Shown in pieces: positions 1 to 5,405 of a stretch of 8,071 nucleotides of DNA. The notes under the pieces were generated by a model, which had not been told where the DNA came from, searched no databases, and saw only the letters and a program-made list of their open reading frames with translations. This DNA is from Pseudobdellovibrionaceae bacterium. Lineage in GTDB: Bacteria; Bdellovibrionota; Bdellovibrionia; Bdellovibrionales; Bdellovibrionaceae. The stretch spans positions 1 to 8,071 of the forward strand of contig CANCBY010000106.1 in NCBI GenBank assembly GCA_947374445.1. The letters are read 5' to 3'. How positions within the stretch are numbered: position 1 is the first letter of the stretch; the number at the start of each line of letters is the position of its first letter. Made by a program: the position numbers and the translations under genes.

Positions 1-887
1 GCCTCAACAGCTCCGAGCTTTTGAATATCTTCGGTGGCTTCTTCTTGGATGACACTTGCGATATCATCGAAAGTGACGATCCCTTTCATGTGGCCCCACT
101 CATCGACCACCGGGATGGCCGTGAGCTCTTGGCGAGAAAAAACTTTGGCGATTTCTTCTTGCTCCATGTTCACCGGCACACGAATCAAATCTGTCTTCAT
201 CATCTCACGAATTTTTTTGTGAGGCGCTGCGGAGAAAAGTTCACGAAAAGAAGTCACGCCCATCAGCGTTTGATCGGCATCGATCACATAGGCGTAGTAA
301 ATTGTTTCAACTTGAGTCTTTGCTTGAATTCGCAAATAGCTAATGGCTTCATCCACGCTCATATCGGGGCGAAGGCGCACAAAGCGCGAGTTCATCAAAC
401 CGCCGGCATTGTCTTCTGCGTACGCAAGTAAGGCTGTGACTTCTCGTTTGGTCTGATGATCGAGCAGATGCAAAATTTCGTCTTTGTGATCGCTACCGAG
501 TTCTTGAATCAAATCGGCCACGTCATCAGGGGCTAGCATGCGCACCCAACTGCGCTTTTCAAGAGCGCTGGCTTCAGAGATAAGTTCTGCTTGATCGTGA
601 GTTTTAAGGCTTAAAAAAAGCTCTTCAGCTTCTGTGCGCGGCAGCTCTGCAAAGCGTGTGCGGCGTTCATTCAATGAAAGAGCAGACCACGATTCAAACA
701 GATTGAATAGCGGAGCCGAGCCCTCGTCTTCATGCTGCGAGTACCGGTTTGAGTTCTCGTTGTTTTCATCAGAGCCGTGCTGTTCATCAGTTTTGTCGTG
801 AATAGACGAGCTCTCAGCCGAATGGTCTGCTGGTGTGCTCTTTCCTGATGAGTCGGAATCTCCGTCAAAGTTTTCATTTTCAGACAT
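1..887 (-). CDS. mgtE: MgtE-type magnesium transporter, cytosolic part only (3' end beyond window)
   Basis: MgtE is an inner-membrane Mg2+ channel/transporter gated by its cytosolic N and CBS domains, which sense intracellular Mg2+. The 295 visible residues read without a stop to the window edge. Residues 1-57 are a Ser/Asn/acidic tail (16 Asp/Glu against 3 Lys/Arg). Residues 60-155 match the helical MgtE N domain. Residues 160-285 hold two CBS repeats, with AGGLMNSRFV at 161-170 and AIPVVDEWGHMKGIVTFDDI at 257-276. The sequence ends with EEATEDIQKLGAVE (282-295), the conserved link to the membrane domain, which is not in the window. The start at 887 is the only Met before the N domain. It has no clear Shine-Dalgarno and lies 12 bp after the upstream ABC gene, so reinitiation is likely. 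The family call is firm; the acidic tail is unusual. Confidence 0.93.
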   Translation of the reverse strand, partial: MSENENFDGDSDSSGKSTPADHSAESSSIHDKTDEQHGSDENNENSNRYSQHEDEGSAPLFNLFESWSALSLNERRTRFAELPRTEAEELFLSLKTHDQAELISEASALEKRSWVRMLAPDDVADLIQELGSDHKDEILHLLDHQTKREVTALLAYAEDNAGGLMNSRFVRLRPDMSVDEAISYLRIQAKTQVETIYYAYVIDADQTLMGVTSFRELFSAAPHKKIREMMKTDLIRVPVNMEQEEIAKVFSRQELTAIPVVDEWGHMKGIVTFDDIASVIQEEATEDIQKLGAVE

Positions 888-896
888 GAAAATATT

Positions 897-902
897 TTAT
901 CA
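897..902 (-). other. Tandem in-frame stops between ABC gene 2 and mgtE
   Basis: On the minus strand the ABC gene ends TGA (902-900), followed at once by TAA (899-897). The mgtE ATG at 887 lies in the same reading frame, three codons further on. The double stop would block readthrough into an ABC-MgtE fusion. The spacer contains the perfect AT palindrome AAAATATTTT (889-898) and no recognisable ribosome binding site. Confidence 0.8.
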
Positions 903-2804
903 CTGATGTTCAAAAGAGGGCAGTACTTCTTCGGGTTTGCCGATCATTTTTATCTGCCCTTGGTCGAGCCATAGGATGCGATGGCACTTTCGCAATGTAG
1001 AAAGGCGATGGGCGATAATAATTTGGGTCCTATCGGCAAAAAACTCTTCGGTGGCTCGGACTAAAATCTCTTCTGATTGGGGGTCAACCGAGCTCGTGGC
1101 CTCATCCATTATCACAACAGGAGCCTCTTGCAGCAGGCAGCGGGCCATGCAGATAAGCTGCTTTTCGCCCAAAGATAAATTGCGGCCATGTTCTTCGATC
1201 TGAAAATCAAGGCCTGAGGTGTCGGGGCTGAAGGTGGGGTTGAGAGTAAAGCTTTCAAGGCCCACGCGTCGGAGAGCTTCAATCAACTTCGAGTTTGGAT
1301 GCTGGGCTTCGAGATCGAGATTGTCGCGAAGACTTCCACGAAACAACGTGGAGTCTTGGGAAATAAAAGCCATCGCCCGGCGGTACTGAATCAGGTCCGC
1401 CGTGAGCCCTTTGGCATTGGGCTCTGTGGGGCTTTTATTATCTACAAGAATTTTACCCTCAGTGAGTGGGTACAAGTAAAACAGGGCTTGAATCAAAGAT
1501 GATTTGCCGCTACCAGTGCGACCCACAATTCCCAATCTTTCGCCAGCCTTGACCTCAAAATCAAGGCCCTTAAGGACAAAGGGCAGATTGTCGTTGTAGC
1601 GAAACCAAACATTTGAAAACTTCACACCAGCATTGGCTGAGGCCGACAATGGAGCCTGCATATCCTTTTCGTCACCAGATGTATAGACAGCATGGTCGGT
1701 TTTGAATTGACTGTTTGAGGGGAGCTTTGAATTATTTTCGATAGGCTTGCGGATATAATTATCCAATCGCTCCATGCCAACCATGGCCTCTTCGAATTGG
1801 GCCATCCACTCAAAAAACATCTGAACTGTGGTGCCCGAAAGAGCCACAAAGCTGAGTGCCACACCAATGCTGCCGATGGTGATCCATCCTGATTGAACCC
1901 AGTAGTAAGCAGCAACGCCAGTGGCAAGCATCAGCAGTGCGGTAAGACTGTTCATTTTGAACGAGTAGCGAACCAGCGCTTTTGTTGTTCGCAATCTCTG
2001 CGACAAGTACTCTCCATCCAGACCTTCAAAGCGCTGAGCGAAGCCCTTTTCTTTGTTGAAGGAGCGGATGGTGCTAGCGCCTTGGGCTGTTTCTGCAAAA
2101 TGGGCAATTGAAGGAGCACGGCTGGTTGAAAGATCACGTCGAGTTTCGCGCAGCTCTTGTCGGTGTGTGCGATAGATCCAGTAGTTCAGTGAGCCCATGA
2201 TTACCACGAGAATCAAATAGAGCGGGCTTGCGAGAGAAATTAAAATCACCATGCCAACGAGGTCAAAGATAATGGCTAAAAACTCAGCCAAGGGGCCGCC
2301 AAACAAACGAAAGACGTTTCCATAATCTGAAGAAAAGCGAGTTATGATTCTGCCGGCCGGATTATTGTCAAAAAACGACATCGGGTAGCGAGAGGTTCGC
2401 AGTGTCACCTCATCATAAATTTGACTGACAGCACGTGCGGACAGCCGAGAAAAAGCAATTCGAAAAAGGCTCGTGGCCAAGAAGCCAACAAAGGTCATCA
2501 CGGACAATGCTAGGATGTAGTCTTGCGAGGTCCAAAGCACTTGGCCCGAGGCCAAAATCTTTTCGGAGTTGGCTATTGAGTCCACCCAATGACCAATCAA
2601 ATTGGCGTTACCGAGCAAGACAAGGCGCCCACCGAGGCCTAACAAAATACAAAGAGTGATGCGCCCGGTGTAAGGACCATAAGCTAAGCGCAATGTTTCA
2701 AAAACGGAGTCGCTGAATTGCCCCCGTTGAGCCGTATCCTGCTCTTGTTGAGATTTTCGCTGCGATTTGTTTGGAGGGTTATGTGGAGGTCTTGCTCGTT
2801 TCAT
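900..2804 (-). CDS. ABC exporter half-transporter, ABCC second-half-like (canonical Walker B, degenerate signature)
   Basis: Predicted inner-membrane ATP-driven exporter subunit of 634 aa (one membrane domain plus one ATPase domain). Residues 1-35 are a basic, Gln-rich cytosolic tail. About six membrane helices lie between 48 and 330, and PMSFFDNNPAGRIITRFSSD (141-160) is the coupling segment typical of ABCC-like exporters. In the ATPase domain: A-loop Tyr403, Walker A GRTGSGKS (428-435), Q-loop Gln483, signature LSLGE (543-547) instead of LSGGQ, Walker B VVIMDE with catalytic Glu568, D-loop SSVD (571-574) and H-loop His599. The order and wording resemble the second ATPase domain of MRP/ABCC proteins. 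The start overlaps the upstream ABC gene by ATGA, with AAAGG about 8 bp before it, so translational coupling and heterodimer formation are likely. The substrate cannot be told from sequence; peptide, lipid or drug export are all possible. Confidence 0.93.
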   Translation of the reverse strand: MKRARPPHNPPNKSQRKSQQEQDTAQRGQFSDSVFETLRLAYGPYTGRITLCILLGLGGRLVLLGNANLIGHWVDSIANSEKILASGQVLWTSQDYILALSVMTFVGFLATSLFRIAFSRLSARAVSQIYDEVTLRTSRYPMSFFDNNPAGRIITRFSSDYGNVFRLFGGPLAEFLAIIFDLVGMVILISLASPLYLILVVIMGSLNYWIYRTHRQELRETRRDLSTSRAPSIAHFAETAQGASTIRSFNKEKGFAQRFEGLDGEYLSQRLRTTKALVRYSFKMNSLTALLMLATGVAAYYWVQSGWITIGSIGVALSFVALSGTTVQMFFEWMAQFEEAMVGMERLDNYIRKPIENNSKLPSNSQFKTDHAVYTSGDEKDMQAPLSASANAGVKFSNVWFRYNDNLPFVLKGLDFEVKAGERLGIVGRTGSGKSSLIQALFYLYPLTEGKILVDNKSPTEPNAKGLTADLIQYRRAMAFISQDSTLFRGSLRDNLDLEAQHPNSKLIEALRRVGLESFTLNPTFSPDTSGLDFQIEEHGRNLSLGEKQLICMARCLLQEAPVVIMDEATSSVDPQSEEILVRATEEFFADRTQIIIAHRLSTLRKCHRILWLDQGQIKMIGKPEEVLPSFEHQ

Positions 2805-4786
2805 GAGTCGAGCCTTTCGGGATTCTGAGAAGTCGGTGAAGAAGCTTCACTTTCTGTGAGGACAAGATCTATTTTTTGGTCAGAGCTATCAGTTGCCGAG
2901 GTGGGACGTTCGGTCACATTTTCTTTAGCGACAGTGGCTGTAAAGGCCCGAAAGCGTTCGTTCGTTTTTAATAGTTCGGTGAAAGGTCCTTGTGCCAGCA
3001 GTTTGCCGTTTTCGATATACAAAACGCGATCGACTTGATCGAGCACTGTGAGCCTGTGGGTGACTAAAATACGAGTGCGGTTTTGCATTGAGCCCTTGAG
3101 CAGAGATTCAATCAGGAGCTCTTCGGTTTCGACGTCTAAGGCGCTCAAACAATCATCCATTAAAATCAAAGGTGCTAAATTAAAATCGACACGGGCCAAA
3201 CTCACGCGCTGTTTTTGTCCACCAGAAAGATTGACGCCTCTTTCGCCAATCTCCGTATTAAGACCGGCTTCGAGGCGCTCGAGATTGAGTTTGAACTGAG
3301 CCCGCTCAAGGCATTGCAAAATTCTTTCATCATTATCATGGGGGGTGTCGTACTCAAAAGCCACGTTGTCGCGAAGGCTTGAACTCATAATAAAGCCTTC
3401 TTGTGGAACAAATGTAAAAAACTGGCGCAGCTGATGAAGCGGCAGAGTTTGAGCGTTGTTACCATCAATACGGTAATCGCCAAAACTCGCACCTGTTTCG
3501 CCCATAAGGCTTAAGAGCAACATGCTTTTGCCAGAACCGACTTCGCCGACGATAGCTATGAACTCGCCTTTTTTAACATTGAAGTCGATGCTTTTTAGAA
3601 TGTTAGTTTGATTTATTTTTAGGTTTAGATTTTTTACGAGCAAGGCGGGCTCATCTTTGCTGAGCTCTTGAATTTTTTGAAACTCAGAGGAACGAGCCGG
3701 GGACGTTTCGTTCGTAAAGTTCTCAAGTTGCAAAAAATCACTCACGCGAGTCAGCGAAGTCCAAGAATCAAAAATAAAAGTAAAAAGCCAAGGCATTTGC
3801 CGGAAAGATCTGGTCAGAAAAACTCCCACGATCCAGAGCAAAGCAAAGAGAGAGCCTGTCGTAATTTTTTGCGAGGTAAAATAAATCATCGTTGATAGGA
3901 CGACGATATTCAAAACGTAGGTGATGCTTGAAGCCACGCTATTCATGGCTTGGCCGTTGGTCACCATCGCAATGCGATTTTCAGTTTCAACTTCACGGGT
4001 TTGAAATATCTTTTTTTCAAACTCAGAAACCCAGCCCAAAATTCTGAGGGCTCTGATATTTTGCACCCACTCATTGACGAGGCCAATGCGATCAGCGGCG
4101 AGGCGTTTGAATTGAAAGAAATATTTGCTTTGTCTGTAGGCCATAAAAAAATTAAGTGTTCCGATGGCGACCATCATCAAAATCGTGGGAGTCAGTGGAA
4201 TTTCAAACAGAGCGCCAATCACCAGCGGCGCTGCGATCAGCGGAAACACAATATTAGCGCCGGTAGGAACACTTTGTTCTAAAAAGACCGTGGCGCCCGG
4301 AACATCCGTGGCATAGACCGCTACAATCTCGCCCACAGGACGGCCTTGCAGGCTGTCGCTTCTTAGCGAAAGAGCTTTGTCATAAAGGCGCTGAGCTAAT
4401 TTTTTTTGCATGAAAATAGACTCACGAGCGCCGAGATAGTTGGCGAGCTGTGAAAATGCCAAGCTCAAAAATAAACTCAAAAAAGAAAACAAAACCAAAC
4501 TTAATATCGAGTCGTTGAAGATAAAATATTTCATCCAAGGTATTTGGAAACTCATTTGTGAATCCACCCGGATCGAAGCATCGGTCAAAAGATCAACAAA
4601 CGTTTTTTGAAAGAGAGGGCCGGCCAGTCCTCCGACTGTGGCTAAGAGTGAGCAGCCCAAAATAGCTAAGCGAGACCAGGGTCTTGAAAATAAAACCTCT
4701 CTTAAAAGTTTATAGTAGATTTTGTAACTTATTTTTTTCGAATTTCTGCTAGAGCTAGCGTCGCTACGGCTTGTGGCTTGAGACAT
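2801..4786 (-). CDS. ABC exporter half-transporter, ABCC first-half-like (degenerate Walker B Asp, canonical LSGGQ)
   Basis: Partner half-transporter of 661 aa. Membrane helices are predicted near 38-60, 93-116, 178-198, 200-216, 283-304 and 311-328. The ATPase domain has Walker A GEVGSGKS (414-421), Q-loop Gln462, IGERGVNLSGGQKQRVSLAR (513-532) with an intact signature, Walker B LILMDD with Asp545 where the catalytic Glu is expected, D-loop SALD (548-551) and H-loop His577. No aromatic A-loop residue is seen at 385-397. All of this mirrors the first ATPase domain of MRP/CFTR-type proteins. About 45 C-terminal residues (617-661) form a Ser/Thr/acidic tail outside the usual domain. The ATG lies 4 bp after the oxygenase stop with only a weak AGG before it, so coupling is probable. 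It most likely dimerises with the product of the overlapping next gene. The substrate is unknown. Confidence 0.93.
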   Translation of the reverse strand: MSQATSRSDASSSRNSKKISYKIYYKLLREVLFSRPWSRLAILGCSLLATVGGLAGPLFQKTFVDLLTDASIRVDSQMSFQIPWMKYFIFNDSILSLVLFSFLSLFLSLAFSQLANYLGARESIFMQKKLAQRLYDKALSLRSDSLQGRPVGEIVAVYATDVPGATVFLEQSVPTGANIVFPLIAAPLVIGALFEIPLTPTILMMVAIGTLNFFMAYRQSKYFFQFKRLAADRIGLVNEWVQNIRALRILGWVSEFEKKIFQTREVETENRIAMVTNGQAMNSVASSITYVLNIVVLSTMIYFTSQKITTGSLFALLWIVGVFLTRSFRQMPWLFTFIFDSWTSLTRVSDFLQLENFTNETSPARSSEFQKIQELSKDEPALLVKNLNLKINQTNILKSIDFNVKKGEFIAIVGEVGSGKSMLLLSLMGETGASFGDYRIDGNNAQTLPLHQLRQFFTFVPQEGFIMSSSLRDNVAFEYDTPHDNDERILQCLERAQFKLNLERLEAGLNTEIGERGVNLSGGQKQRVSLARVDFNLAPLILMDDCLSALDVETEELLIESLLKGSMQNRTRILVTHRLTVLDQVDRVLYIENGKLLAQGPFTELLKTNERFRAFTATVAKENVTERPTSATDSSDQKIDLVLTESEASSPTSQNPERLDS

Positions 4787-4790
4787 AAGC

Positions 4791-5405
4791 CTAGAGCCTG
4801 CGCCGGCGAAACCAACCTGTCAAACTCCAACGTTCGTTGTTGGAAATAAGCACTTCGTGCCAAATTGAATCGGAGCGAAAGACAATCATGCGGCCCAAGG
4901 TAGGTTCAATCAGTTGTTCTGGCGAGACATACAGTTTGAGCATTCCGCCATCATCAGCAGTCCAATTTTTATTTAAGTAAAGAACAAATGAAATAACTCT
5001 TTCGCCCGAGAGCGGTTGAGCTGCCACAGTCTTATCGAGATGTTTATCGTAACGAGCTCCAGCTGGATAATGAGCGAAGTGACATTCAAACTCTTGCAAC
5101 CCAAGATAAAGTTCTTTGTTTAATTTTTGTTGAAACACATCGAGTGCGGCAAAAAGAGGAGGATGGAGTGCGGCTTCGAGCCAATAGGTTGAATCACCAC
5201 GGAGCTGTTGGTTTTGATGGCGTTCGCTGCCTCGCCCCATTTCGGCGGCATGAAAAAGCCCCTTAATTTTTTGGGCTTGAGCCCATTTCAGAAGATCTTG
5301 AGCTTGCTCTGGGCTCAGGGCTTGATCAATGCTGGCCCAACCCACAGTCGCCAGATTTTCAAAAAGGTCTGGTGAAGTTGAAAATTCGGAGATTGATGTC
5401 GGCAT
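4791..5405 (-). CDS. 2-oxoglutarate/Fe(II)-dependent dioxygenase, prolyl-hydroxylase (SM-20/PHD) type
   Basis: Soluble cytosolic oxygenase of 204 aa, with no signal peptide or membrane segment. It would couple 2-oxoglutarate decarboxylation to hydroxylation of a protein or small molecule. Visible iron ligands are His122 and Asp124 in ARYDKHLDK (117-125) and distal His183 in SIWHEVL (180-186). Arg192 in RWSLTGWFR (192-200) is the expected 2-oxoglutarate anchor. ISFVLYLNKNW and DDGGMLKLY (138-159) are typical strands of the double-stranded beta-helix. The size resembles the Pseudomonas prolyl hydroxylase that modifies elongation factor Tu, so a translation-factor substrate is possible but not shown. 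It is the first gene of the minus-strand block. Its start codon overlaps the 5' end of the divergent amine oxidase gene, and no clear Shine-Dalgarno precedes it. Confidence 0.9.
   Translation of the reverse strand: MPTSISEFSTSPDLFENLATVGWASIDQALSPEQAQDLLKWAQAQKIKGLFHAAEMGRGSERHQNQQLRGDSTYWLEAALHPPLFAALDVFQQKLNKELYLGLQEFECHFAHYPAGARYDKHLDKTVAAQPLSGERVISFVLYLNKNWTADDGGMLKLYVSPEQLIEPTLGRMIVFRSDSIWHEVLISNNERWSLTGWFRRRRL
5388..5392 (+). promoter_or_regulatory. Ribosome binding site deciding the amine oxidase start
   Basis: GGAGA ends 3 bp before the ATG at 5396 (GGAG with a 4-bp gap). The spacing is short, but the match favours this ATG over the upstream GTG at 5372, which would lengthen the overlap with the divergent oxygenase. 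A GTG at 5429 would remove the overlap altogether and is the main alternative. Confidence 0.5.

Larger units (their letters stand above)
1..5405 (-). other. Probable operon: oxygenase - ABC half 1 - ABC half 2 - mgtE
   Basis: Four same-strand genes follow each other with spacings of 4 bp, a 4-bp overlap (ATGA) and 12 bp. I see no terminator-like hairpin with a T-run at the junctions, and no space for separate promoters outside coding sequence. One transcript starting near 5405 is the simplest reading. An internal promoter inside a coding region cannot be excluded. The far end lies outside the window. Confidence 0.75.

Noticed and set aside
888..899. M-box or other Mg2+ riboswitch before mgtE
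   Set aside because: Only 12 bp separate mgtE from the preceding gene, so there is no room for a leader element.
671..913. Minus-strand 80-codon open frame across the mgtE start
   Set aside because: It lies in another frame over the mgtE N-terminal tail, which continues in frame into a well-conserved MgtE domain.
3950..4282. Plus-strand 110-codon open frame inside ABC half 1
   Set aside because: It is antisense to membrane helices 3 and 4 and the adjoining loop, and its composition looks like a reverse-strand shadow.
5372..5395. GTG at 5372 as amine oxidase start
   Set aside because: It would deepen the overlap with the oxygenase to 34 bp and lengthen the Tat n-region, while ATG at 5396 has GGAGA just upstream.
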